Shown here: piece after piece, positions 47,503 to 56,842 of the stretch
How the letters are laid out: every line of letters begins with the position of its first letter
How positions within the stretch are numbered: the first letter of the stretch is position 1
Assembly: GCA_040772065.1 (NCBI GenBank)
Contig: JAXGYX010000001.1
Coordinates: 620,001 to 684,000 of the forward strand
Origin: JAXGYX01 sp040772065
GTDB taxonomy: Bacteria > Bacillota > Clostridia > Saccharofermentanales > Fastidiosipilaceae
DNA length: 64,000 nucleotides
Reading direction: 5' to 3'
Program-made: the position numbers and the translations under genes
The notes under the pieces: generated by a model
Seen by the model: the letters and a program-made list of their open reading frames with translations, nothing else
The model's database searches: none
Told to the model about the DNA's origin: nothing

Positions 47503-48693
47503 ATGAATATCGTCGTTGTCAGCCAAATATTTCACCCGGTTCCCTTCCGTGTCAATGATATCGTTCAAGCGTTGACAGCGGCCGGCCATGAAGTCAAGGT
47601 TGTCACCGGCCTGCCGGACTACGGACTGCCGTCGATTCCCAAAGAGTATCGCTGGTTTCGCAAACGCAGAGAAGAGTTTTTTGGAGCGCGGGTGATCCGT
47701 GTGCCCACCTTCGCCAGACGCAGCGGCATGCTTCATCGGGCCTTGAATTATGTCAGCTTTGTGGTGTCAGGTTGGTTCTATATGTCTTTTACCAACAAAA
47801 AAGAGGTGGACGTCATTTTTTGTTACGAGACCTCTCCGGTGCTTCAGGCGATTCCGGCGATTCGTCTCAAAAAAAGGACCAAAAAGAAATTGGTCCTTTA
47901 CTGCCTGGATCTATGGCCGGAGTCACTCAAAGCCTGGAAGGTGGAGGAGGAGAGTTGGTTTTACCGGCGCATGGCCGCTGTCAGTCGTAAAATCTATCGG
48001 TCCTGTAATGCGATCCCCGTGTCCTCTCCCGGATTTATAGATTATTTGGTGGACGTCTGTGGTGTGCCGGCCGAACGCGTCAGTTATTTGCCCCAACACG
48101 GCGAGGATGACTTTGACTCGGTCGCGGGTGTCTATGAGGACAATCAATGTGTCGATTTTTTGTTTGCCGGAAATATCGGAGCGGTCCAGTCGGTCGAGAC
48201 GATTATTGAGGCGGTCTCGCTGATGAAGACAGATCAACCGTTTAAGGTGCATATTGTCGGTGATGGATCCCGTCTGGAAGATTGCCGCCGGGTCGCCGAG
48301 CGGGGCGCTGCGGCCGACAAGGTTGTGTTTCACGGCAGACGGGTATTCTCCGAGATGCCGGCGTTTTATCGAATGGCGGACTGTTTCCTGATCTCACTTG
48401 CGGCGGACAACGCTATCGGCAAAACAATTCCGGGCAAACTTCAAGGCTATCTAAGCGCGGGCAAACCTATCCTCGCCTCGGGCGGAGAGGAGATCCTACG
48501 CTTGTTGGAGACGGCGGACGCCGGCAAGGGTTGTGAGGCGGAGCGCCCCGACCTGCTTGCCGCCTTGATGGATGACTGCGCGGATCACTTTGAACACTAC
48601 CGTTTGATGGGGGAAAACGGCAAAAACTATTTTGATCAGAATTTTACAAAGACTGTGTTTATGGATAGAATAATGAAGATATTGGAATCTTGA
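47503..48693 (+). CDS. GT4-type glycosyltransferase, WbuB-like (probable FucNAc transferase)
   Basis: A 396-residue glycosyltransferase. The N-terminus IVVVSQIFHPVPFRVNDI, then VTGLPDYG and LVLYCLDLWPESLKAW, is the pattern of the WbuB group, which includes L-FucNAc transferases. It stands right before capE-capF-capG, which make UDP-L-FucNAc, and this supports the role by context. The usual GT4 end region is modified (GKLQGYLSAGKPILAS). The region before the ATG contains tetranucleotide repeats and a poorly placed ribosome binding site. Confidence 0.85.
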   Translation: MNIVVVSQIFHPVPFRVNDIVQALTAAGHEVKVVTGLPDYGLPSIPKEYRWFRKRREEFFGARVIRVPTFARRSGMLHRALNYVSFVVSGWFYMSFTNKKEVDVIFCYETSPVLQAIPAIRLKKRTKKKLVLYCLDLWPESLKAWKVEEESWFYRRMAAVSRKIYRSCNAIPVSSPGFIDYLVDVCGVPAERVSYLPQHGEDDFDSVAGVYEDNQCVDFLFAGNIGAVQSVETIIEAVSLMKTDQPFKVHIVGDGSRLEDCRRVAERGAAADKVVFHGRRVFSEMPAFYRMADCFLISLAADNAIGKTIPGKLQGYLSAGKPILASGGEEILRLLETADAGKGCEAERPDLLAALMDDCADHFEHYRLMGENGKNYFDQNFTKTVFMDRIMKILES

Positions 48694-48727
48694 ATTTCAT
48701 GAGATCTTCATACATTAGGAGACGAAT

Positions 48728-49777
48728 ATGAGTATTTTCGACGGTAAAACTTTGTTGGTCACGGGCGGCACCGGATCTTTCGGACATGCGGTTTTGAACC
48801 GGTTTTTGAAGACGGACATTGGTGAAATACGTGTCTTCTCACGTGATGAGGAAAAACAAGATCGCATGCGCCACGAGTTGTCCGGCAACAAGATCACCTA
48901 TCATATCGGTGATGTGCGCGATCGGGACAGCCTGAAGAACGCGATGTACGGTGTCGATTATGTATTTCACGCGGCGGCGCTCAAAGAAGTGCCGAGCTGC
49001 GAGTTCTTTCCGATTGAGGCCGTAAAAACGAATATTCTTGGGACGGAGAATGTGCTGACCGCCGGCATCGACGCAAAGGTCAAGAACATCATCTGTCTGT
49101 CCACCGACAAAGCAGCCTATCCGATCAACGCCATGGGCATGTCCAAGGCCATGATGGAGAAGGTTTATGTCGCGAAGGCCCGCACTGTGGCTCCTGAGCG
49201 CACGACCATCTCCGGAACTCGTTATGGCAATGTGATGTGTTCGCGCGGCTCGGTCATCCCTCTGTTTATCAACCAGATCAAAGCGGGGAAGCCGATGACC
49301 ATCACCGAACCGGATATGACACGCTTCATGATGACCCTGGCCGAAGCAGTCGACCTGGTATTGTATGGTTTTGAACACGCCAACTCCGGTGACACCATGA
49401 TCATGAAGGCTCCGTCAGCGACCATTGGAGACCTCGCTCAAGCGGTGCGTGAGCTGTTTCACGCCAACGACACCGAAATTAAAATCATCGGCATGCGACA
49501 TGGCGAGAAGATGTATGAAACCTTGCTGACCAAAGAGGAGCATGTGCAGGCGATCGACATGGGCGATTTCTACCGCATCCCCGCCGACAATCGCGATCTC
49601 AATTACGATAAATATTTTGTGGACGGCAATCAGGAGGCGCTTTCCTATAGCGAATTCAACTCGGACAATGCGACAAGGTTGACTGTGGATGATTTAAAAA
49701 ACAAATTGCTGACCATTCCTTATATTCAGCGACAGCTGAAAAAAGCGGGATTGCCCATCCCGAACATGGACGCCTAA
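48728..49777 (+). CDS. capE: UDP-GlcNAc 4,6-dehydratase/5-epimerase (CapE/FnlA)
   Basis: A 349-residue SDR enzyme, first step from UDP-GlcNAc to UDP-L-FucNAc. The nucleotide loop is VTGGTGSFGHAVL, then FSRDEEKQDRMRHEL and LSTDKAAYPINAMGMSK, with Met in the Tyr position as in CapE/WbjB. The C-terminus RQLKKAGLPIPNMDA also fits. The ribosome binding site is TAGGAGACG. The next two genes give the second and third steps, so the pathway is complete in this window. Confidence 0.92.
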   Translation: MSIFDGKTLLVTGGTGSFGHAVLNRFLKTDIGEIRVFSRDEEKQDRMRHELSGNKITYHIGDVRDRDSLKNAMYGVDYVFHAAALKEVPSCEFFPIEAVKTNILGTENVLTAGIDAKVKNIICLSTDKAAYPINAMGMSKAMMEKVYVAKARTVAPERTTISGTRYGNVMCSRGSVIPLFINQIKAGKPMTITEPDMTRFMMTLAEAVDLVLYGFEHANSGDTMIMKAPSATIGDLAQAVRELFHANDTEIKIIGMRHGEKMYETLLTKEEHVQAIDMGDFYRIPADNRDLNYDKYFVDGNQEALSYSEFNSDNATRLTVDDLKNKLLTIPYIQRQLKKAGLPIPNMDA

Positions 49778-49819
49778 TCAAGAGTATCAACTACAATGAA
49801 TTGAATAGGAGAGAGGACG

Positions 49820-50944
49820 ATGAAGATTCTGGTCACGGGCGCCAATGGTTTTGTTGGAAAAAACCTTTGCGCCGAGCTAAGAGTTCGTGGTTTCACGGAA
49901 ATTTATGAATATGACATTGACACGAATCCCGACCTTTTGGAACTGTGGTGTTCGGACTGTGAATTTGTCTTCCATCTCGCAGGCGTCAATCGCTCGCAGA
50001 ATCCGGACGATTTTATGAATGGAAACTTCGGTTTCACCTCGACTTTGCTCGAAACACTCATCCGCAACAACAACAAAGCGCCCGTGCTGATCACCTCGTC
50101 GATTCAGGCGGAGCAGGGCAATCCATATGGTATCAGCAAAAGAGCGGGCGAGGATCTGATATTCTCATATGGCAGGTCACAGGGGGTCCGGACATATGTG
50201 TTTCGCCTGGCGAACCTGTTCGGCAAGTGGAGCCGCCCCAATTACAACAGCGTGGTGGCAACGTTTTGCTACAACATTTCCCGCGACATCCCAATTCAGA
50301 TCAGCGACCCCGACACCATAGTCTCTTTCGTCTATATCGACGATGTGGTGAGGACTTTTGTCGATCTGCTGGAGGATCGACAGCAGCCGGCGAACGGTGA
50401 CTATTATTCGGTCACCCCGATCCACGATGTCAGTCTGGGAAGATTGGCGGAGCTTTTGGAGATGTTCGCCGACAGTCGCTCAAATCTGGTTGTTCCGAAG
50501 CTCAACGATCCGTTTGTCAAGGCGCTGTACAGCACATATTTGAGCTATCTGCCCGAGGATCAATTCGCCTATGATCTGAATACACACACCGACGCGCGTG
50601 GCTCGTTCACCGAGTTTTTGCGGATGCCGTATTGTGGTCAGGTATCCATCAACGTGTCCAAACCCGGCATAATCAAAGGAGATCATTGGCACCATACAAA
50701 AGTGGAAAAATTTCTGGTGGTGAGCGGAGAGGCTGTGCTTCGTTTCCGCAAACTGGACGCCGATGAGGTGATCGAATACCACGTCAGCGGAGACAGACTG
50801 CGGACTGTGGACATTCCGGTTGGTTACACCCACTCGATCGAAAATGTCGGCGACACCGATTTGGTCACCGTGATTTGGGCGAATGAGACATTTGATCCTG
50901 AACACGCGGACACCTATTCCTCGCCGGTGATCAATTCACCGTGA
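49820..50944 (+). CDS. capF: CapF/FnlB bifunctional reductase with cupin domain
   Basis: A 374-residue protein with an N-terminal SDR domain (VTGANGFVGKNLCAEL; active-site YGISKRAGEDL) and a C-terminal cupin domain from about residue 250 (DARGSFTEFLR, GIIKGDHWHHTKVEKFLVVSG, VGYTHSIENVG), as in CapF. CapF reduces and epimerises the CapE product to UDP-2-acetamido-2,6-dideoxy-L-talose. The metal-binding His residues of the cupin (HWHH) are present. It follows capE by 42 bases. Confidence 0.93.
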   Translation: MKILVTGANGFVGKNLCAELRVRGFTEIYEYDIDTNPDLLELWCSDCEFVFHLAGVNRSQNPDDFMNGNFGFTSTLLETLIRNNNKAPVLITSSIQAEQGNPYGISKRAGEDLIFSYGRSQGVRTYVFRLANLFGKWSRPNYNSVVATFCYNISRDIPIQISDPDTIVSFVYIDDVVRTFVDLLEDRQQPANGDYYSVTPIHDVSLGRLAELLEMFADSRSNLVVPKLNDPFVKALYSTYLSYLPEDQFAYDLNTHTDARGSFTEFLRMPYCGQVSINVSKPGIIKGDHWHHTKVEKFLVVSGEAVLRFRKLDADEVIEYHVSGDRLRTVDIPVGYTHSIENVGDTDLVTVIWANETFDPEHADTYSSPVINSP

Positions 50945-50996
50945 GGCCGCCTCGCGCGCTTAATTCAATGAATGAAATCTTAACCAGGGGGAATAT

Positions 50997-52121
50997 ATGA
51001 AGAAGATGAAGGTGATGACCATTGTTGGAACGCGGCCGGAGATCATCCGCCTGTCCGCCTGTATCAAAGCCTGCGATCGTTATTTCGACCATGTGCTCGT
51101 CCATACCGGACAAAACTATGACTACACCTTGAACCAGGTGTTTTTTGAAGAGCTTGGCCTGCGCGCTCCCGACCATTATCTGGACAGCGTCGGCGAGAAC
51201 CTGGGTCAGACAATGGGTGGCATCATCGCGAAATCTTATGAGGTCATTCAACAAGAACAGCCGGAGGCGCTGCTGATTTTGGGCGACACCAACAGCGCGC
51301 TGGCGGCGATTTCGGCGAAACGATTGAAGGTTCCGATTTTCCATATGGAAGCGGGCAACCGCTGCTGGGACTGGAATGTGTCCGAGATGATCAATCGCAA
51401 GATTGTAGATCACATCAGCGACATCAATCTGCCGTACACCGAGCATTCCCGCCGCTACCTGCTGTCGGAAGGGATCGATGGCAAAACGGTTTTTGTGACC
51501 GGCTCGCCGATGCGCGAGGTGTTGGACGCCCATCTTGAGGATATCAAGCGCAGCGATGTGTTGGATCGCCTGGGACTGGAGGGCAAACGATACTTTCTGG
51601 TCTCCGCCCATCGGGAAGAGAACATCGACAACGAAGCCAAATTCATGGATCTGATGAGCTCGATCAATCATATCGCCGAAACCTATCAAATGCCGGTCAT
51701 CTACTCGACTCATCCGCGCAGCAAGAAATTCATCGAACTGCGTGATTTTAAATTTCATCCGCTGGTCAGAAGTCTGAAACCATTTGGCTTTTTCGACTAC
51801 AACAACTTGCAGATGAACAGCTACTGCGTACTGTCGGACAGCGGCACACTTTCCGAGGAGAGTGCCATGCTGGGCTTCAACGGCGTGCTGATCCGCACAT
51901 CGACCGAGCGTCCCGAGGTGCTGGACAAGGGCACAGTTGTGATCGGTGGGGTCAAAAGTCAGGATGTCGAACGAGCGGTCGAGCTGGCCGTCGCGATGGA
52001 ACGAAACAATGAGCCGGTCGAGATGCCGGCGGATTACTTTGATCGCAATGTATCGATCAAGGTCGTGAAACTGATTCAAAGCTATACGCATATCGTGAAC
52101 AAGACAATTTGGGACAAGTGA
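50997..52121 (+). CDS. capG: UDP-HexNAc 2-epimerase (CapG/FnlC, WecB family)
   Basis: A 374-residue 2-epimerase. It has TIVGTRPEIIRLSACIKA, HTGQNYDYTLNQVFFEELGL, LGDTNSALAAISAKRL and SDSGTLSEESAMLG, all typical of the WecB/CapG family. In this order after capE and capF it most likely makes UDP-L-FucNAc; a plain UDP-GlcNAc 2-epimerase is the alternative. It follows AGGGGGAA before the ATG. Confidence 0.92.
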   Translation: MKKMKVMTIVGTRPEIIRLSACIKACDRYFDHVLVHTGQNYDYTLNQVFFEELGLRAPDHYLDSVGENLGQTMGGIIAKSYEVIQQEQPEALLILGDTNSALAAISAKRLKVPIFHMEAGNRCWDWNVSEMINRKIVDHISDINLPYTEHSRRYLLSEGIDGKTVFVTGSPMREVLDAHLEDIKRSDVLDRLGLEGKRYFLVSAHREENIDNEAKFMDLMSSINHIAETYQMPVIYSTHPRSKKFIELRDFKFHPLVRSLKPFGFFDYNNLQMNSYCVLSDSGTLSEESAMLGFNGVLIRTSTERPEVLDKGTVVIGGVKSQDVERAVELAVAMERNNEPVEMPADYFDRNVSIKVVKLIQSYTHIVNKTIWDK

Positions 52122-52127
52122 TCGACA

Positions 52128-53471
52128 TTGATTAAAATATTGCTCATCAGCAACAATCCTTTTTCCCGCACCGAACACAATGGGAAGACCCTGGCATCTT
52201 TCTTTCAAGGTTGGTCGGATGTCGCTGTCAGCCAGCTTTTTTTCCGTCCGGAAAAACCGGATGGGACGGGCGCGGACGGCGTCGACGTCGCGGTCGGCTA
52301 TTATCAAGTGACCGATGGGGACGCCTTGCATGGACGAGCCGGCAGATCGTTCGCCCCCGGGGGAACAGATTTCGCGCAGGATGTCGACCAAACCTCGCTC
52401 ACCGCGCGGGCGCCGAACACGCCGACGAGTGGCATATACAAAGCGAGTTGGCGTTCCTGGTCGCTGACACGAATCCTGCGCGAGCGCGTTTGGAAACACT
52501 ATCCCTTTATGGAAAAAAATCAGTCATGGTTGAAGGAAATGGAAGACTGGCGACCGGATCTGATCTTTTTTTGCGCCGGCGACTCATTGTTCGCCTATGA
52601 CGTGGTCGAAGACCTGCATGAGCGCCTGGACTGTAAGCTGATCATGTACGTGACCGATGACTATATTTTGCCCTATCGCAGTCTGTCACCTTTTTATGTG
52701 CTGCGCCGCGGTCAAATCCGCGAACGGATGCTGTCCTGCGGCCGGGCCGCCGATGCCGTCTTCACGATTGGTCAGAAAATGCGGGATACCTATGAGCGAG
52801 AATATGGATTGACAAGTCGCTGTCTGGTGAACATGAGTCCGGATCACCAGACGCCCTATAAAGTCGCCCATCAATCGGGGGAGCGCCCGCTGCGTCTGAT
52901 CTACGCGGGCGGCCTGCACTATGACCGCGATCTGGTTTTGCGACGAGCCGCCGACGCGATTGCCATCGTCAATCAGGAGCATGAAAAATCGTTGTTTGAG
53001 CTGGATATTTTCGCGCCGCGCACTCTTTCCGAACGCCGTCTCCGGCGCTTGAACAGCGAGTTCAGTCACTTCCACGGGCCCGTTGGACCGGACGAATTGG
53101 AGGCCAAACTCAAAGATGCGGATATTTTGTTGTTTGTGGAATCTGCCAATCGCTCCGCGATCCGTTCCACCCGACTGTCTTTGTCGACTAAAGTGCCCGA
53201 GTACCTTTCCTACAATCGCTGTGTGCTGAGCATCGGCGATCAACGATCTTCATCGATTCATTATCTAAGCGACTACAGCCTGACGGCGCAAGACAATGTT
53301 CGCTCGATCGCCGGTGTTTTACGTGCCGTCGCGGCTCGCCCAAAACTTCTGGAAGAAACCGCGACCGTTGGTTATAGTAGATTTAGATCGCATCACGCTC
53401 CCGAAAAACTGCGTGAGGCGTTTCGTGAAGCCTTGCTGTCCGCATTGAGTTCAACTGATCGACAGGTCTAG
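52128..53471 (+). CDS. Glycosyltransferase, GT4-like
   Basis: A 447-residue protein with an N-terminal pattern of GT-B enzymes (IKILLISNNPFSRTEHNGKT) and a later donor-domain start (RPLRLIYAGGLHYDRDLVL). The usual E-x7-E motif is not clear. It starts with TTG, 6 bases after capG, an uncommon start supported by the N-terminal pattern. It probably adds one sugar of the repeat unit; which one is unknown. Confidence 0.75.
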   Translation: MIKILLISNNPFSRTEHNGKTLASFFQGWSDVAVSQLFFRPEKPDGTGADGVDVAVGYYQVTDGDALHGRAGRSFAPGGTDFAQDVDQTSLTARAPNTPTSGIYKASWRSWSLTRILRERVWKHYPFMEKNQSWLKEMEDWRPDLIFFCAGDSLFAYDVVEDLHERLDCKLIMYVTDDYILPYRSLSPFYVLRRGQIRERMLSCGRAADAVFTIGQKMRDTYEREYGLTSRCLVNMSPDHQTPYKVAHQSGERPLRLIYAGGLHYDRDLVLRRAADAIAIVNQEHEKSLFELDIFAPRTLSERRLRRLNSEFSHFHGPVGPDELEAKLKDADILLFVESANRSAIRSTRLSLSTKVPEYLSYNRCVLSIGDQRSSSIHYLSDYSLTAQDNVRSIAGVLRAVAARPKLLEETATVGYSRFRSHHAPEKLREAFREALLSALSSTDRQV

Positions 53472-53487
53472 GCAATCGGAGGTGTTC

Positions 53488-54612
53488 GTGGCGGTAAGAG
53501 TTTTACAAATCGTGGTCAATCTTGGCCATAATGGGATCGATCATTTGGTGATGGAACTGTACCGCCATATCGATCGGGAGCGCTATCAGTTTGATTTCAT
53601 CGCTCATGGAGAAGCCGTCAGTCCGTTTGAAGAGGAAGTCAGGCAGATGGGTGGCCGAATTTTTTACATCCCCACCATGACCGAGAATTATTTCGCCTCG
53701 CAGAGGCGGTTGTTGGATATCATCGAGGAAAATCGCTATCAGATCGCGCATTCTCACCAGGACAGCATGTCGGGATGGTCATTGAAGAAGGCGAGGCAGG
53801 CCGGTGTGCCGGTCCGTGTCGCGCACGCCCACACAACCGATCGCCCCAAAGGATTAAGAGGGCATATCTATAGAATGGCGGCGCGCGGTATCAAGACAAA
53901 CGCGAATTATTTTTTGGGCTGCACGAATTTCGCCGCCCAATTCATGTTTGGCGAGCGGATCACAGCTTCCGAGCGCTGTCATATTTTAAAGAACGCCATC
54001 CAGACGGAGCGGTTTCAGTTCTCCGAAGAGACGAGAGCGAAGACGCGTGCCGAACTGGGCTTGACCGATGAGTTGGCCATCATCAATGTCGGCAGGCTGT
54101 CATTCGCTAAAAATCATGAGTTTCTGCTGCTGCTGTTTGATGAGCTGCGCCGCAAAGACCCGCGCGCCGTGTTGCTGATCGCGGGTCAGGGGGAGTTGTC
54201 GGACAAACTGATCGAACGCGCGAAGGAACTGGAAATAGAGGATAAGGTTCGCTTTCTGGGCGCGAGATCGGATATCCCCCAGCTGTTGCAGGCCGCGGAT
54301 ATCATGGTTATGCCCTCACTTTTTGAGGGCTTGCCATTGGCTGCCGTGGAGGCGCAGACCTCAGGGTTGCCGGTTTTGTTCGCGGACACCATCGATCCGA
54401 TCTCGGCGTTTTCTCCCGAAACAGAGTTTTTGAGTCTGAGCGAGTCACCGCGCAGATGGGCGGAGCGGACGCTTGAGCTTGCCCATCTCCCTTCGCCGCG
54501 CCAAGATCGGATTGAACCGGCCAAGCAAAGTGGATTTGATATTTCGATTCAGGCTGACAAACTGGCGGATCATTACGACCGCTGGTTGGAGGCTGAGACA
54601 AAAACGCGATAA
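53488..54612 (+). CDS. GT4-type glycosyltransferase, EpsF/CapM-like
   Basis: A 374-residue glycosyltransferase. N-terminus VLQIVVNLGHNGIDHLVMEL, then FDFIAHGE and HSHQDSMSGW, fit the EpsF group. The donor domain has NVGRLSFAKNHEFLLLLF and MPSLFEGLPLAAVEAQTSGLP with E-x7-E. The GTG at 53488 is 5 bases after CGGAGG; the in-frame GTG at 53482 overlaps that site. It lies between the preceding transferase (16 bases) and the aminotransferase gene (17 bases). Confidence 0.88.
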   Translation: MAVRVLQIVVNLGHNGIDHLVMELYRHIDRERYQFDFIAHGEAVSPFEEEVRQMGGRIFYIPTMTENYFASQRRLLDIIEENRYQIAHSHQDSMSGWSLKKARQAGVPVRVAHAHTTDRPKGLRGHIYRMAARGIKTNANYFLGCTNFAAQFMFGERITASERCHILKNAIQTERFQFSEETRAKTRAELGLTDELAIINVGRLSFAKNHEFLLLLFDELRRKDPRAVLLIAGQGELSDKLIERAKELEIEDKVRFLGARSDIPQLLQAADIMVMPSLFEGLPLAAVEAQTSGLPVLFADTIDPISAFSPETEFLSLSESPRRWAERTLELAHLPSPRQDRIEPAKQSGFDISIQADKLADHYDRWLEAETKTR

Positions 54613-54629
54613 CGTTGGAGGTGCTTACA

Positions 54630-55751
54630 GTGAAAGAACAAATACCGGTCACACGCTCGGTGATGCCGACTTTTGAAGAATATTGCGCTGAAATCGAATC
54701 TTTATGGGACACTCGCTGGCTGACAAACGCCGGCGCGAAAAACCAGCGGCTGGAGATGGAGTTGGCGTGCTATCTGGACAGCGATCACTGCACACTGTTT
54801 TGCAACGGCCACCAGGCGCTGCTGACCGCGCTGGAATTATTTGAGTTTCCGCAGGGGGGGGAGGTCATCACCACGCCGTTCACCTTTCTTTCCACCACCC
54901 AGAGTATATTGCAGGCAGGATTGAAGCCTGTTTTTTGCGATATCGATCCACTTACACTGACCCTGGATCCAAAATTAATCGAAGCCGCCATCACCGAGCG
55001 GACGGTGGCGATCTTGCCTGTACATGTGTACGGTCGGATCTGTGACGTGGAGTCAATCGGAACCATCGCGCGAACCCATGAATTAGCTGTCATCTATGAC
55101 GCGGCCCACGCGTTTGGCGTCACTTATAAAGGAAAAGGAGTGGGTAGCTGGGGTGACTTGTCGATGTTTAGCCTGCACGCGACCAAAGTCTTTCACACCG
55201 TCGAGGGCGGCGCGTTGACCTACGCCGCCGACGCCTACGAGCCACCGCTGCTCAGCCGCAGAAATTTTGGACTGGAAGGAGCCGAGGAGGCGCGACTGAT
55301 TTCAGGAAACACCAAGATGAATGAGTTTCAGGCAGCGATGGGTCTGTGCAACCTACGTCATATAGATGAGACGTTGACCGCCAGACAGCGGGTCTCCGAG
55401 CGCTACGATAAACTGTTGGCGGATATTGAGGGACTGACCGTGTTAAGACATCAGCAAGACGTCATATCCAATCACGCTTATTATCCGGTTTTTTTTGACG
55501 CCGGACAGCAGATGCGCGACGCGGTCAATGAGAGTATGGCGAAAGAAGGGATCATCACCCGCAAATATTTTTATCCGCTGACCGCTGAATTCGCCTGTGT
55601 CAGGGAAAAAGTGACCGCCGAGCGGACACCGGTGGCGGAGAAGGCGGCGGCGACCGTGCTTTGCCTGCCCATGTATCCCGATTTGACACCGAGTGAAATC
55701 GAACGGGTGGTCACCGTTTTGAGACAGGCGATGGCGCGGTCCCGGACATAG
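54630..55751 (+). CDS. vioA: DegT/DnrJ/EryC1 aminotransferase, VioA-like
   Basis: A 373-residue PLP-dependent sugar aminotransferase. The start IPVTRSVMPTFEEYCAEIES, then WDTRWLTNAGAKNQ, EVITTPFTFLSTTQSI, FCDIDPLTLTLDPKLIEAAI and YDAAHAFGV, closely follows the pattern of VioA, which makes dTDP-4-amino-4,6-dideoxyglucose. The PLP lysine is in HATKVFHTVEGGAL. rmlA and rmlB follow, providing dTDP-4-keto-6-deoxyglucose as its substrate; no rmlC or rmlD is present. The GTG start follows GGAGGTG. The assignment to 4-amino rather than 3-amino product is by sequence pattern and is not certain. Confidence 0.85.
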   Translation: MKEQIPVTRSVMPTFEEYCAEIESLWDTRWLTNAGAKNQRLEMELACYLDSDHCTLFCNGHQALLTALELFEFPQGGEVITTPFTFLSTTQSILQAGLKPVFCDIDPLTLTLDPKLIEAAITERTVAILPVHVYGRICDVESIGTIARTHELAVIYDAAHAFGVTYKGKGVGSWGDLSMFSLHATKVFHTVEGGALTYAADAYEPPLLSRRNFGLEGAEEARLISGNTKMNEFQAAMGLCNLRHIDETLTARQRVSERYDKLLADIEGLTVLRHQQDVISNHAYYPVFFDAGQQMRDAVNESMAKEGIITRKYFYPLTAEFACVREKVTAERTPVAEKAAATVLCLPMYPDLTPSEIERVVTVLRQAMARSRT

Positions 55752-55760
55752 CGGCCTCGA

Positions 55761-55838
55761 TGACAACAGTCGATGACGACAGTCGGTGACGACAGTCGGT
55801 GACAACAGTCGGTGACAACAGTTCGTGATAACAATCCG
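55761..55838 (+). repeat. Six tandem 13-bp repeats between vioA and rmlA
   Basis: Six copies of a 13-base unit close to TGACAACAGTCGG (55761, 55774, 55787, 55800, 55813, 55826). Copies 2-4 are nearly identical and the last is the most changed. The array starts 10 bases after the vioA stop and ends 71 bases before rmlA. Confidence 0.92.
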
Positions 55839-55908
55839 TGCGTCAGTCAGTGGTGGCGGTCCGCGGCGGTGAAATAAGAACGGTAGCGCTATAAGAGAGG
55901 AAGAGAAT

Positions 55909-56772
55909 ATGAAAGGTATTATTTTGGCGGGAGGCAAGGGAAGCAGACTCTATCCAATGACGATGGCGGTCTCCAAGCAACTGCTTCCGATCTATGACAA
56001 ACCCTTGATTTATTACCCGCTGTCGGTGCTGTTGCTGGGCGGCATCTCCGACATCTTAATCATTTCGACTCCCGAGGACTTGCCCCTCTATCAAAAACTG
56101 CTGGGGGACGGCGGCCGCTGGGGTGTTCGTTTTTCCTATGTCGAGCAGGAACAGCCACGCGGATTGGCCGAGGCGTTCATCCTGGGTGAGGAGTTCATCG
56201 GCGACAGCGATGTCTGTCTGATCTTGGGGGACAATGTCTTTTACGGACCCAACCTGACCCGCATGATGAATGCGGCGCAGGATAAGTTAAATGGAGCTGT
56301 GATCTTCGGCTATCCGGTCAAAGACGCTCGTGACTTCGGAGTGGTCGAGTTTGACGCGCAAAACAAAGTCATTTCGTTGGAGGAAAAGCCTGACGAGCCC
56401 AAATCCAACTATGCGATTCCGGGACTTTATTTCTATAACAACGACGTGGTGCGGGTGGCCCGGACCATCCAACCCTCGGCGCGCGGTGAGCTGGAAATCA
56501 CTGCGGTCAACCAGGTATATTTGGAACAAGGAAAACTGGATGTTGAATTGATGGCGAGAGGCATGGCCTGGCTGGATACCGGCACGCCGGACGGGATGTT
56601 GATGGCGGCCGAGTTCATCGAGGCGGTCCAGACCCGCCAAGGGTTTTATGTTTCCTGTCCCGAGGAAATCGCCTGGCGCAGGGGATTCATCTCACTCAAG
56701 CAGCTGCGTAAACTGGGTGAGGAACTGAGTATGACGGATTATGGTCAATATTTGCTTTCTTTGAAAGAATGA
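55909..56772 (+). CDS. rmlA: Glucose-1-phosphate thymidylyltransferase
   Basis: A 287-residue RmlA, which joins glucose-1-phosphate and dTTP to dTDP-glucose. It has [43 protein letters not shown], and the ending [17 protein letters not shown]. Length and motifs are typical. The ribosome binding site is AGAGGAAGAG. It and rmlB supply the substrate of the VioA-like enzyme encoded upstream. Confidence 0.97.
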   Translation: MKGIILAGGKGSRLYPMTMAVSKQLLPIYDKPLIYYPLSVLLLGGISDILIISTPEDLPLYQKLLGDGGRWGVRFSYVEQEQPRGLAEAFILGEEFIGDSDVCLILGDNVFYGPNLTRMMNAAQDKLNGAVIFGYPVKDARDFGVVEFDAQNKVISLEEKPDEPKSNYAIPGLYFYNNDVVRVARTIQPSARGELEITAVNQVYLEQGKLDVELMARGMAWLDTGTPDGMLMAAEFIEAVQTRQGFYVSCPEEIAWRRGFISLKQLRKLGEELSMTDYGQYLLSLKE

Positions 56773-56842
56773 CGGCACGGAGGTAATGACGTCATGATTA
56801 GTGAGGCGTTAAGGCACTAAGACAATGGAGGTCGATTCATCG

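Noticed and set aside
50931..52499. A 522-codon open frame on the - strand opposite capG and the next transferase
   Set aside because: It spans two clear + strand genes with family motifs; the frame has no domain pattern and is explained by codon bias of the real genes.
55761..55838. Tandem repeat considered as a CRISPR-like array
   Set aside because: Units are 13 bases, directly adjacent and without spacers; no cas genes are near.
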